64,000 bases of DNA from Bacteroidales bacterium (GTDB lineage Bacteria > Bacteroidota > Bacteroidia > Bacteroidales > Rikenellaceae), in contig CASPAC010000001.1 in assembly GCA_949419965.1 (NCBI GenBank), positions 1 through 64,000 on the forward strand, read 5' to 3'. Of the stretch, positions 17,497-25,457 are shown piece by piece. A model generated the notes under the pieces. That model saw nothing but the letters and a program-made list of their open reading frames with translations, had not been told where the DNA came from and did no database searches. Position 1 is the first letter of the stretch. The number at the start of each line of letters is the position of its first letter. The translations under genes were made by a program, and so were the position numbers.

Positions 17497-18234
17497 TCAG
17501 AGTGCGGCCAGTTCCTCATGGCTTATCGCCACCTCGATGTCGCCGGTGGCGTAGCAGGCGATCTCGTAGGGGTTGTAGAGGAAGACGACGCCTTCGCGTG
17601 TGACCTTGAAGTTGTCCGTCACTGCAATGTATTCGGGAAAAAATCCGCGTGCGGAGAGTTCGTTGTCGTTCGTCGCCTCGTATTTTTCATAGAGTTTTTT
17701 CCGGATCAGCGCCGTGAGCGGTTCCATGCGTTCTTGGCCGAACAGTTCGGCGGCCGAGTATTCGTAGCCCGTCGTCAGTGAATAGGTGTGGTAGGCGGTC
17801 GTATACATGCCGTGGGCACCGCCCAGATAGCTGGAGCGGTAAATCGCATAGTTCAGCAGCGTGTCGACGACCGTGCCTTCGCTCTCCACCGACACCTCGC
17901 ACTCCATGCGAGCTACGGAGGGGGCCGCCGTGGTAGGCAGGCGCAACTCCTCGTCGAGCTGCCGGAGCGATTCGGCCATCGCCTCTGCGGCCGTCCCGTC
18001 GAATTCTTCCAGTTCGAAGAAGTAGATTATGTTGCGTTCTTCGATCGTGCGCAGGGCATCCGATTTCGCCGTGTTGGCGATCGCCGCAAAGCGGTATTCT
18101 ACCCGGCAGTCGTAGGTCGCATCGCCGATCAGCGTGTCGAGGGTCGAAAACTCGAAGTGCGGTTTCACAGGACGGTGGCAGGCCGTCAGCGTCAGAGCGG
18201 TCAGTGTTGTGAGGAAGATGCAGGTTTTTTTCAT
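17497..18234 (-). CDS. DUF3298 (RsiV-like) lipoprotein
   Basis: Probable surface or periplasmic lipoprotein of about 245 aa. The N-terminus MKKTCIFLTTLTALTLTAC is a lipoprotein signal with Cys19. The C-terminal half carries DUF4163/DUF3298 features: SSYLGGAHGMYTTAYHTYSL, then FLYNPYEIACYATGDIEVAI, as in the extracellular domain of RsiV. No sigma factor or anti-sigma membrane segment is adjacent, so an RsiV-like role is not implied. The start at 18234 was chosen for its signal peptide; a longer frame begins at 18357 with unlikely sequence. It stands alone, facing the small RNA. Confidence 0.85.
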   Translation of the reverse strand: MKKTCIFLTTLTALTLTACHRPVKPHFEFSTLDTLIGDATYDCRVEYRFAAIANTAKSDALRTIEERNIIYFFELEEFDGTAAEAMAESLRQLDEELRLPTTAAPSVARMECEVSVESEGTVVDTLLNYAIYRSSYLGGAHGMYTTAYHTYSLTTGYEYSAAELFGQERMEPLTALIRKKLYEKYEATNDNELSARGFFPEYIAVTDNFKVTREGVVFLYNPYEIACYATGDIEVAISHEELAAL

Positions 18235-18413
18235 GGTGCGGACGTATTGTGGAGGCATCGTATGCTTCCAGCCTATATTTCGGAGTCGCGGGGACTTCGG
18301 TGTTTCCGTAGTTCCTCCCTGTCCGAAAACAAAGTATTCTCTTGTAAATATAGGCAAAAAGCGGGGAAAAAGAGCTGTCTGAAGAATTTTTTTGCAGTTT
18401 TGGACGATTTTTT

Positions 18414-18444
18414 TTGCACATTCCCGAAAACTGCGCTATCTTTG
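18414..18444 (+). promoter_or_regulatory. tRNA-Glu promoter
   Basis: TTG (18414-18416), 20 bp, perfect TATCTTTG (18437-18444). Transcription would start near 18451, leaving a leader of about 75 nt before the tRNA. Confidence 0.85.
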
Positions 18445-18477
18445 CACTCGATAAATGCCGCTTCGGCAAAGCATGGA

Positions 18478-18524
18478 TAAATTCAGCTATTGTTTGCAGC
18501 GCATTTATTTTGGTACTGAATTTA
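18478..18524 (+). repeat. 9-bp inverted repeat in the pre-tRNA leader
   Basis: TAAATTCAG (18478-18486) and CTGAATTTA (18516-18524) are perfect complements 29 nt apart. The right arm ends one base before the tRNA, so folding would put a helix at the RNase P cleavage site. Confidence 0.6.
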
Positions 18525-18525
18525 T

Positions 18526-18600
18526 GGTGGATTCATCTAAGGGTTAGGATACATGCCTCTCACGCATGACATAGGGGTTCGAATCCCCTATCCACTACCA
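18526..18600 (+). tRNA. tRNA-Glu (anticodon CTC)
   Basis: A complete cloverleaf of 75 nt including encoded CCA. The acceptor stem is GGTGGAT/ATCCACT with a G·U first pair. The anticodon stem CATGC/GCATG holds the loop CTCTCAC (anticodon CTC, reading GAG). The T arm is AGGGG-TTCGAAT-CCCCT. Promoter 80 bp upstream, terminator immediately downstream; monocistronic. Confidence 0.95.
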
Positions 18601-18602
18601 GG

Positions 18603-18629
18603 AGCGACCTTTTTCGAGGTCGCTTTTTT
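18603..18629 (+). terminator. tRNA-Glu terminator
   Basis: AGCGACCT (18603-18610) and AGGTCGCT (18617-18624), loop TTTTCG, then a run of six T. Confidence 0.93.
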
Positions 18630-18787
18630 GTTTCGGAGAGGGACGGGCCTTTTGTCTGTTTCGCCGTCGGCCGGCATCCGGCCTTTATTCGGGAACCGCG
18701 TTGCGGCCGAAAGTTGTTCTTTAAATCTATCGGAGTCAGCTCCGCCGCAAAAGCGATGAAAAAGATTTTCATAATAGATTAGGGATT

Positions 18788-19078
18788 ATGATCGCGACGT
18801 TCGTCCCGGTCGGATGTTCCGGAATCGGCCTGCACCTCGCCGGACACGGAACCGACCACGAAGTGTGGCATGCCTGGGCTTCAGGTCATATAGCGGCGGG
18901 GTTGCTGTTTCTTGCCGTTGGGGTGCGTCACGTCACGATCCATTGGGGCAGGTATAAGGGGATGCTGAAAAGAGGTGCGGGCCGCAAGAGCAAAATCACG
19001 ATGGCGCTCTCTGTCGTATTCGCGGTCGTGGTCGCTGCGGGCATCGTTCTGCTCGGCGTGGACGGGGCCAAGCGGTAA
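18788..19078 (+). CDS. DUF4405-like small membrane protein, 5' end possibly frameshifted
   Basis: Small membrane protein of 96 aa with two hydrophobic segments (about 1-15 and 66-88 plus a middle one at 33-50) and several His (LHLAGHGTDHEVWHAW, VRHVTIHWGRY) as in DUF4405 proteins, which resemble cytochrome-b-like membrane domains. The function is unknown. The annotated ATG leaves a very short N-terminus. Upstream, an ATG at 18756 encodes MKKIFIID then stops. One extra T near 18780 would join it in frame as MKKIFIIDLGIMIATF, a natural start for this family. So this is either a true short form or a gene with a one-base deletion. Confidence 0.6.
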   Translation: MIATFVPVGCSGIGLHLAGHGTDHEVWHAWASGHIAAGLLFLAVGVRHVTIHWGRYKGMLKRGAGRKSKITMALSVVFAVVVAAGIVLLGVDGAKR

Positions 19079-19301
19079 TCGAATCGTAAAATCATAGTTA
19101 TTTCCGATTCATTGTTGGTAGCCCGAAATTCCGTTGTATACCTCCCCGTTCCATCGATCCGTTCGTTACCCCCCCCCTGCCGATTAGCCCGGACTTCTCT
19201 GCATCCCCGTTCTATCCATTTGCCGGTTCGTCAGTTATCCCTCCCTCTCTCCTGTTTGCTCGTTCATTTGCTAATCACTTTAGGACGGAGGGGGGGGGTA
19301 A
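19079..19301. other. pyrimidine-rich intergenic region with C9/G9 tracts
   Basis: No gene is evident. The stretch is C/T-rich and bounded by two 9-nt homopolymer tracts that form a 13-bp inverted repeat (listed separately). Confidence 0.5.
19167..19301. repeat. 13-bp inverted repeat with C9 and G9 tracts
   Basis: TTACCCCCCCCCT (19167-19179 region) and AGGGGGGGGGTAA (19289-19301) are perfect complements about 110 bp apart. No promoter-like box was seen between them. Long C/G runs are prone to slippage. Confidence 0.7.
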
Positions 19302-19340
19302 AATTAAAACGAGGAGAAAAACATTCTCCTCGTTTTAATT
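19302..19340 (-). terminator. tpiA terminator
   Basis: A perfect 17-bp stem (19302-19318 with 19324-19340) and 5-nt loop, with A/T-rich flanks TTTTAATTTTA on the minus strand, 21 bp after the tpiA stop. Confidence 0.9.
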
Positions 19341-19361
19341 GAATGGCGGATGGTAGTCCGT

Positions 19362-20120
19362 TTATTTCTCGAATCCTTTGCCGATGGCCAGGAAGTCGTC
19401 GGCTTTCAGAGCTGCTCCGCCGATCAGGCCGCCGTCTACATCGGCTTTGGCAAAGATTTCGGCCGCATTCGAGGGTTTGCACGAGCCGCCGTAAAGGATG
19501 GCGCATTCGTCGGCCGCTGCGCCGAACTTCACTGCCAGCACCTTGCGGATGTAGGCGTGGATTTCCTGTGCCTGCTCGGCCGTGGCTGTCTTGCCCGTAC
19601 CGATGGCCCATACGGGTTCATAGGCGATGACCAGGTTCCTGAACTGCTCGGCCGTGAGGTTGTAGACCACTTCTTCGATCTGCGTCTTTACTACGTCGAA
19701 ATGTTTGCCGGCCTCGCGCTCGTCGAGGTTCTCGCCCACGCAGTAGATCGGGGTAAGGTTGTTGGCGTAGACCTGCTCCATCTTCTTGTTCAGCGTCTCG
19801 GAGGTCTCGCCATAGTATTGGCGGCGCTCCGAGTGACCCAGGATCACATATTTGCAGCCCAGGGCTGCGATCATCGAGGCGGCCACTTCGCCCGTGTAGG
19901 CGCCTTTGGCCTCGGCGGCGCAGTTCTGTGCGCCCAGTGCGATGTCCGAGCCTTTCAGCGCTTCGGCCACCATCGCCAGATGGGTAAAGGGAGGGCAGAC
20001 GAGGAAATTCACTTCGCCCGAAACCGTCGTGCGTTGTCCGACGATGTTTTTTGCTAATTCTACGCCTTCGGCCGGAAGCGTGTTCATCTTCCAGTTGCCG
20101 GCTACGATTTTCTTTCTCAT
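19362..20120 (-). CDS. tpiA: triose-phosphate isomerase
   Basis: Interconverts dihydroxyacetone phosphate and glyceraldehyde 3-phosphate in glycolysis. The 252-aa protein has NWKMN (Asn/Lys of the active site), ILGHSERR (catalytic His), AYEPVWAIGTGKTAT (catalytic Glu and flexible loop 6), ILYGGSCKP and GGAALKADDF (phosphate binding). It starts 31 bp after the lysS stop on the same strand and has no separate promoter, so lysS-tpiA is likely one operon ending at the 19.3-kb terminator. Confidence 0.98.
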   Translation of the reverse strand: MRKKIVAGNWKMNTLPAEGVELAKNIVGQRTTVSGEVNFLVCPPFTHLAMVAEALKGSDIALGAQNCAAEAKGAYTGEVAASMIAALGCKYVILGHSERRQYYGETSETLNKKMEQVYANNLTPIYCVGENLDEREAGKHFDVVKTQIEEVVYNLTAEQFRNLVIAYEPVWAIGTGKTATAEQAQEIHAYIRKVLAVKFGAAADECAILYGGSCKPSNAAEIFAKADVDGGLIGGAALKADDFLAIGKGFEK

Positions 20121-20151
20121 AGTTTTATTTTTGTATGAAACGATTCTTTGT

Positions 20152-21876
20152 TTACTCCTCGCACCACTTCTTGACTTCCTCCATCGAGGGGGCTTTCAGA
20201 CCGAGTTTGTTCTTCTTGTTGAAGCCGCAGAGGTCGTTGAAGAACTTGCCCGCCGAGAGTTTGCGCAGCGAGTCGACCGTCAGATAGCCCATCTTCTGGA
20301 TCACAGGCACCCATTCTTCGGGTACGCCGATCTCCATGTATTTCTCCGCCGGGTCGTTCACAACTTTCTTTTCGGGCCGCATCTGCGGGAAGAAAAGCAC
20401 GTCCTGGATCGACGTCTGACCCGTCATGAACATCGTCAGCCGGTCGATGCCGATGCCCATGCCCGAGCACGAGGGCATGCCGTATTCCAATGCGCGCACG
20501 AAGTCCATGTCGATGAACATCGCTTCGTCGTCGCCCTTTTCCGAGAGGCGCAGCTGCTCCTGGAAGCGTTCGAGCTGGTCGATCGGGTCGTTCAGCTCGG
20601 AGTAGGCGTTGCAGAGCTCCTTGCCGTTGACGAAGAGTTCGAAGCGCTCGGTCAGATCGGGGTTTTCGCGGTGACGCTTGCAGAGGGGCGACATTTCGAT
20701 GGGGTAGTCGGTCACGAACGTAGGCTGGATCAGCTCTGCTTCGCAGTATTGCCCGAAAATGGCGTCGATGAGCTTGCCTTTGCCCATCGTGTCGTCGATT
20801 TCGACGTTGAGCCGCTTGCAGGCTTCGCGCAGCTGTTCTTCGCTTTGGCCCGTGATGTCGTAGCCCGTCTTTTCGCGGATGAGGTCGGTCATCGTCACAC
20901 GGCGGAACGGCGCCTTGAACGACACGGCCTTGCCGTCGATGGTCAGTTCCGTGGTCCCGTTGGTGGCCATAGCCACCCGTTCGAGCATCTGTTCGGTGAA
21001 TTCCATCATCCACAGATAGTCCTTGTAGGCCACATAAATCTCCATGCACGTGAATTCGGGGTTGTGCGTGCGGTCCATGCCTTCGTTGCGGAAGTTCTTG
21101 CCGAATTCGTAGACGCCGTCGAAGCCCCCGACAATCAGTTTTTTAAGGTAGAGTTCGGTGGCGATGCGCAGGTAGAGGTCGATGTCCAGCGAGTTGTGGT
21201 GCGTGATGAACGGCCGGGCCGACGCTCCGCCCGGAATGGGCTGGAGGATGGGGGTCTCGACTTCGATGTAGCCGCGTTCGTTGAAGAAGTCGCGCATCGT
21301 GGCCATGATTTTGGCCCGCTTGACAAACGTGTCCTTGACCTGCGGATTGACGATCAGGTCGAGGTAGCGCTGGCGGTAGCGGATTTCGGGGTCGGTGAAG
21401 GCGTCGAAGGTCTTGCCGTCCTTCTCCTTGACCACCGGCAGCGGCCGCACCGACTTCGACAGCACGGTAAACTTGCGGCAGTGCACCGATAATTCGCCCG
21501 TGTTGGTGCGGAACGCGAAGCCCTCGACACCCACGAAGTCGCCGATGTCCAGCAGTTTCTTGAATACCGTGTTGTAAAGCGTCGGATCGCCCTCCGGGCA
21601 GATGTCGTCGCGGCGGATGTAGACTTGGATGCGGCCGGTGTGATCTTGCAGTTCGAAGAACGACGCGCTGCCCATGATGCGGCGCGACATGATGCGGCCC
21701 GCGATGCGGATGTCGCCGAAAGCGGCCTGGTCGGCATCGTTGTAGTTGTCGGCTATCCCGCGCGCCGTGGCCGTCACTTCATAGCGGGCGGCAGGATAGG
21801 GGTCTATGCCCAGTTCGCGCAATGCGGTCAGCGACTGCCTGCGGAGTTGTTCCTGTTCGTTGAGTTCGATGGTCAT
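20152..21876 (-). CDS. lysS: lysyl-tRNA synthetase, class II
   Basis: Charges tRNA-Lys. The 574-aa protein has an OB-fold anticodon domain (about residues 55-165) and a class II catalytic core. Motif 2 is RNEGMDRTHNPEFT, motif 3 GMGIGIDRLTMFMTG. A C-terminal tail of about 70 residues beyond the core (PEEWVPVIQKMGYLTVDSL onward) is longer than in E. coli LysS and appears typical of Bacteroidetes. The promoter lies 37 bp upstream. Confidence 0.97.
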   Translation of the reverse strand: MTIELNEQEQLRRQSLTALRELGIDPYPAARYEVTATARGIADNYNDADQAAFGDIRIAGRIMSRRIMGSASFFELQDHTGRIQVYIRRDDICPEGDPTLYNTVFKKLLDIGDFVGVEGFAFRTNTGELSVHCRKFTVLSKSVRPLPVVKEKDGKTFDAFTDPEIRYRQRYLDLIVNPQVKDTFVKRAKIMATMRDFFNERGYIEVETPILQPIPGGASARPFITHHNSLDIDLYLRIATELYLKKLIVGGFDGVYEFGKNFRNEGMDRTHNPEFTCMEIYVAYKDYLWMMEFTEQMLERVAMATNGTTELTIDGKAVSFKAPFRRVTMTDLIREKTGYDITGQSEEQLREACKRLNVEIDDTMGKGKLIDAIFGQYCEAELIQPTFVTDYPIEMSPLCKRHRENPDLTERFELFVNGKELCNAYSELNDPIDQLERFQEQLRLSEKGDDEAMFIDMDFVRALEYGMPSCSGMGIGIDRLTMFMTGQTSIQDVLFFPQMRPEKKVVNDPAEKYMEIGVPEEWVPVIQKMGYLTVDSLRKLSAGKFFNDLCGFNKKNKLGLKAPSMEEVKKWCEE

Positions 21877-21912
21877 GCTTATGCTGTTTTTCGTGTTGTC
21901 GTTTTATCCGTA

Positions 21913-21920
21913 CAAAAGTA
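21913..21920 (-). promoter_or_regulatory. lysS promoter, -7 element
   Basis: TACTTTTG on the minus strand, 37 bp before the lysS ATG. No good -33 box. Confidence 0.55.
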
Positions 21921-22025
21921 GTGAAAAAAGGAATAATAATGAATAATTTGCGATTCCGTTTTTTTGTCCCTATATTCGTCCGTATGATCGATTTTTTCTC
22001 CGAATCGGGTTCCGTACGGCGGAAC

Positions 22026-23129
22026 ATGTTGTTGCGGACTGTCGTTGTTGCGGCCGTCGGTCTCTTTTCATTGGCTTGCAGCGAGGGCGGCGAGGACGAG
22101 GCGCCGGCACCGACACCTGCGCCGATTCCGACTCCGCCGCCGGTTCCAGCTGCGACCTACCGCTTTCCCGAGCTGCCCGGCAACTGGGTGGCACCGACGG
22201 GCGATGCGGCAGCACGGCATGGCGATCTTGCGTTCTTCACGCACTGGTCGCAGAGCGTCAGAACCAGGAAAACCGTCCGCAATTTCTCCTACTGCTACGA
22301 CACGCGGCGCCACAATCCCGTGTGGGTGGCCTATCCGTTGCATGCCGTCTACCGCGAGGGCGGTACGGGACGCACCGATCCCGATCCGTGGGCGCCCGAT
22401 CCGGCGTTGGACGAGGCATGCCAGTCGAAAATCTACAAGCGCGCCGGCGAAGGCTCCGGCATCTACGACGGCTACCAGTTTTGGGGCAATGCGCTGCTCA
22501 AGTCGCTCGGCAAGGGCGGCTACTGGTCGAAAGGCCACCTCTGCATGTCGAGCGAACGCGGCGGCAAGGATGCGCCGATCAACATCCAAACATTTTATCC
22601 GACCAACATCGCGCCGCAGTCGAGTGCCGGGGCTTCCGACTTCGCCACGGTGTGGAGCTATGCGGAGTCTCTTTTTTCCGGCACGAACGACTACAAGGAC
22701 ACCGACTTCACGGCCGATGACGGGCGGCAGAACATCAACATCGTGGCCGACACGTTGTTCCTTGTTGCGGGATGCTATTACGCGCACGACAACTGGGCCG
22801 ACCACGACGCGTCGAATTACAATTATTCGCCCACAACCTGCGGTGTGTCGAAAATTTGCGTGATGCCGACCCACCAGTTCAAGATGGCGCTGCGCACCCG
22901 CAAAGGCAACACCGGCAAGCGCATCGCCGACTGCACGGCCGACGAATTGCAGGCCATCGGATTCTGGATCGAGGCTTTTCCCTCGGTATCGGGTACGAGC
23001 GCCACGGCCGAGTTGAAAAAGATCGCCGTGCCGGTCGCGTTCATCGAGCAGACGACCGGCATCGAGTTTTTCCCCGACGTGCCGGCTTCGGTCAAAGAGC
23101 GTTTCGACCCGGCCGATTGGGGGTTCTGA
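22026..23129 (+). CDS. lipoprotein DNA/RNA non-specific endonuclease
   Basis: Probable surface or periplasmic metal-dependent nuclease of the Endonuclease_NS (beta-beta-alpha metal) family, about 367 aa. MLLRTVVVAAVGLFSLAC is a lipoprotein signal, followed by a Pro/Ala spacer. The catalytic DRGH motif is changed to SKGHLCMSSER; the general-base His is kept. TNIAPQ supplies the usual metal-binding Asn (NxxxQ pattern). An upstream in-frame ATG (21921) gives a longer N-terminus without a clear lipobox position. Typical role would be nutrient scavenging from DNA/RNA. It stands alone between divergent lysS and convergent PAP2. Confidence 0.82.
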   Translation: MLLRTVVVAAVGLFSLACSEGGEDEAPAPTPAPIPTPPPVPAATYRFPELPGNWVAPTGDAAARHGDLAFFTHWSQSVRTRKTVRNFSYCYDTRRHNPVWVAYPLHAVYREGGTGRTDPDPWAPDPALDEACQSKIYKRAGEGSGIYDGYQFWGNALLKSLGKGGYWSKGHLCMSSERGGKDAPINIQTFYPTNIAPQSSAGASDFATVWSYAESLFSGTNDYKDTDFTADDGRQNINIVADTLFLVAGCYYAHDNWADHDASNYNYSPTTCGVSKICVMPTHQFKMALRTRKGNTGKRIADCTADELQAIGFWIEAFPSVSGTSATAELKKIAVPVAFIEQTTGIEFFPDVPASVKERFDPADWGF

Positions 23130-23175
23130 TAGTGCGATAAATACCGTCCGGCAAGTTCCGGTTCGAATGGTTTTA

Positions 23176-23203
23176 CCCCTGCCAGAATGTATTCTGGCAG
23201 GGG
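23176..23203. terminator. bidirectional terminator, nuclease / PAP2
   Basis: CCCCTGCCAGAAT (23176-23188) pairs with ATTCTGGCAGGGG (23191-23203), 13 bp; A/T-rich flanks on both sides between converging genes. Confidence 0.85.
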
Positions 23204-23209
23204 CGATTT

Positions 23210-23875
23210 TCAATTTAGGGGAGTCGTTGGTTCGTCTTTTTGCGGTCGGGCGAAAAGCTGGAAAATTCGGTAGCTCCCCCAGCCCAGCAGCAGTCCCACG
23301 AGCGTTCCCCATGCCAAGTCCATCGGGAAATGCTTGGCCAGATAGATGCGCGAATAGCAGATCAACAACGTGCATCCGACCATCAGCCATGCGAACCAGC
23401 GGCGGCGGATTACCGAGCAAGAGAGTGTTGCCAGCGCTACGATCGTTGCCGCATGGGCCGAGACCGTGCCGTAGAGACCGCTCACGGCTTCGACCGGTAC
23501 ATGTACTGCCCAGTCGCCCGGCAGTGCGGCCCGGCGGATCGCCACAAGCGAGTCGGGCGCAATGGCCAGCCCCTCCAGTTCGGGCGTGAACATCGGGCGC
23601 CAGCGCGGCTGGAAGTCGGGCAGCAGGCCGCCCAGCAGGCCGTTGTGCTTGAAGATGCCCGACACCATGTCGGAGAGGGCCAGGGCGCCCAACATTAAGA
23701 CGATAAATAGCAGCAGGCAGCGCCATCCCGTGCGGCGCCAGACAAGCCAAAGGATCAAGGCGTAGAGCGGCAGCCATGCGAGGGTGCCCGACACGGCGAG
23801 CATCGCGCGGTCGAGGAAAGCGCCGCCGTCGAAGTTCAGCGCCAGGAAAAGGTCGTGATCGAAATTATAGTACAT
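23210..23875 (-). CDS. PAP2 family membrane phosphatase
   Basis: Membrane phosphatase of the PAP2/undecaprenyl-pyrophosphatase superfamily, 221 aa with about five TM segments. The three signature regions are KHNGLLGGLLPDFQPRWRP (usual KX6RP but with a longer spacer), YGTVSAHAA (PSGH region with Ser-x-His) and SRIYLAKHFPMD (SRX5HX3D). Substrates may be undecaprenyl pyrophosphate, phosphatidylglycerophosphate or lipid A phosphate; the sequence does not decide. It is the last gene of the envelope operon (SDR, protease, SGNH, MBOAT), 76 bp after MBOAT. Confidence 0.9.
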   Translation of the reverse strand: MYYNFDHDLFLALNFDGGAFLDRAMLAVSGTLAWLPLYALILWLVWRRTGWRCLLLFIVLMLGALALSDMVSGIFKHNGLLGGLLPDFQPRWRPMFTPELEGLAIAPDSLVAIRRAALPGDWAVHVPVEAVSGLYGTVSAHAATIVALATLSCSVIRRRWFAWLMVGCTLLICYSRIYLAKHFPMDLAWGTLVGLLLGWGSYRIFQLFARPQKDEPTTPLN

Positions 23876-23951
23876 CGGTTCGGGTTGGAAAAAGAGAAAT
23901 CGCAGGTGCCTGACGGGCCGAAGGCAAGGATTGCATCGCTGCCTTTCGTCG

Positions 23952-25457
23952 TCAGAATTGGAAATAGATGAACGGTTGGATGTCGGAGGATTTGATCTGC
24001 ATCACGCACCAGATCATCGCGGCCATCATCAGCACCTGTACGGCCAGCGGTGCCGCGGTCACGCTGCGCCGGGCCAGCGTGTCGACCCGTTGCGGCAGCA
24101 GGTGGAGCAGATAGCCTGCCGCGATGAGCGCGAATACCGAAGCGTAGCCGCTCAACACTTGCGGAATCATCGGTGCGTTGAAGTTGTGGACGATCTGGTG
24201 CAGCATGAGGGTCACCGTCTGCATCGATTCGGCGCGGAACATCAGCCAGCCCAGGCACACTATGTTGAACGTCAGGATCACGCCCCCAATCCGGCTCCAC
24301 CAGTGCATCTTCCGGCCCGTCTCCTTGGCGCCCGGGACAGTCGCGAGCCAGAGTTTGTGGAGCGCCAGGGCTGCGCCGTGCAGCGCGCCCCACAGCACGA
24401 AGCGGAGCGCCGCGCCATGCCACAATCCGCCCAGGAGCATCGTCAGCATCAGGTTGCCGTAGGTACGCAGGCGCCCCCGGCGGTTGCCGCCCAGCGATAT
24501 GTAGAGGTAGTCGCGCAGCCACGACGAGAGCGAGATGTGCCAGCGGCGCCAGAATTCGGTAATCGTCGCCGATTTGTAGGGGGCGTCGAAGTTTTTCGGG
24601 AAGCGGAAGCCCAGCAGCAGCGCGATGCCGATGGCCATGTCCGAATAGCCCGAGAAGTCGCAGTAGATTTGCAGCGCATAGCCGTAGATGCCCATCAGAC
24701 ATTCGAAGCCTGTGTAGAGCAGCGGTTCGTCGAAGATGCGGTCGACGAAGTTCAGCGAGATGAAGTCCGAGATGACGGCTTTCTTGAAAAGTCCCGTCAG
24801 AATGAGGAATATGCCGGTTCCGAACATCCGGCGCGTCACGATCACGGGGTTCTGCCGGATCTGGGGGATGAAGTCGCGCGCCCGCACGATCGGCCCTGCC
24901 ACCAGCTGGGGGAAGAACGAGAGATAGAAGAAGTAGTCGAGCCAGTTTTTCAGCGGCCAGAGTTGTCCGCGGTAGACGTCGATCGTGTAGCTCATCGACT
25001 GGAACACGAAGAACGAGATGCCCACCGGCAGGAAGATGTTCTGGAATTGCAGGAATCCTTGGCCGAAAAGTCCGTTGGCGATTTCGACCAGGAAGTTCGT
25101 GTACTTGAAGTAGCCCAGCATCCCCAGGTTGACCGCCACGCTGAGCGCCACCAGCCAGCGTTTCGCCCGCCGGCCCGGCACCCGATAGATGGCTTGGGCG
25201 ATCAGGAAGTCGCTTGTGGCGGCGAAAATCAGCAGCAGGAAATAGATACCGCTCGACTTGTAGTAGAAGTAGAGCGAAAAGAGTATCACATAGACCATGC
25301 GCGCCAAGGGCGCCCGGCGGAAGAAGCCGTAGAGCAGCAGAAACCCCGTGAACAGAAACAGAAACAGCCCGCTGCTGAATATCAGCGGCGACGAGGGGTC
25401 GTAGGTCAGCAAAGCCCCGATTTTCGAAAAGAGGTTCTCCGTCGCGGGCAGCGTCAT
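23952..25457 (-). CDS. MBOAT family O-acyltransferase (AlgI/DltB-like)
   Basis: Multi-spanning membrane acyltransferase of 501 aa. Family marks are EFWRRWHISLSSWLRDYLY and the conserved-His region GGLWHGAALRFVLWGALHG. AlgI/DltB-type MBOATs pass acyl groups across the membrane onto polysaccharides or teichoic acids. The acceptor here is not known. The gene overlaps the upstream SGNH hydrolase gene by 4 bp (ATGA), and such MBOAT-SGNH pairs are typical of extracellular O-acetylation systems. Probably both act on the same surface polymer. Confidence 0.93.
   Translation of the reverse strand: MTLPATENLFSKIGALLTYDPSSPLIFSSGLFLFLFTGFLLLYGFFRRAPLARMVYVILFSLYFYYKSSGIYFLLLIFAATSDFLIAQAIYRVPGRRAKRWLVALSVAVNLGMLGYFKYTNFLVEIANGLFGQGFLQFQNIFLPVGISFFVFQSMSYTIDVYRGQLWPLKNWLDYFFYLSFFPQLVAGPIVRARDFIPQIRQNPVIVTRRMFGTGIFLILTGLFKKAVISDFISLNFVDRIFDEPLLYTGFECLMGIYGYALQIYCDFSGYSDMAIGIALLLGFRFPKNFDAPYKSATITEFWRRWHISLSSWLRDYLYISLGGNRRGRLRTYGNLMLTMLLGGLWHGAALRFVLWGALHGAALALHKLWLATVPGAKETGRKMHWWSRIGGVILTFNIVCLGWLMFRAESMQTVTLMLHQIVHNFNAPMIPQVLSGYASVFALIAAGYLLHLLPQRVDTLARRSVTAAPLAVQVLMMAAMIWCVMQIKSSDIQPFIYFQF

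Noticed and set aside
19151..19276. Possible 18-bp periodicity like that at 57.6 kb
   Set aside because: Pairwise matches between successive 18-mers are mostly near chance (4-5 of 18), so only pyrimidine richness remains.
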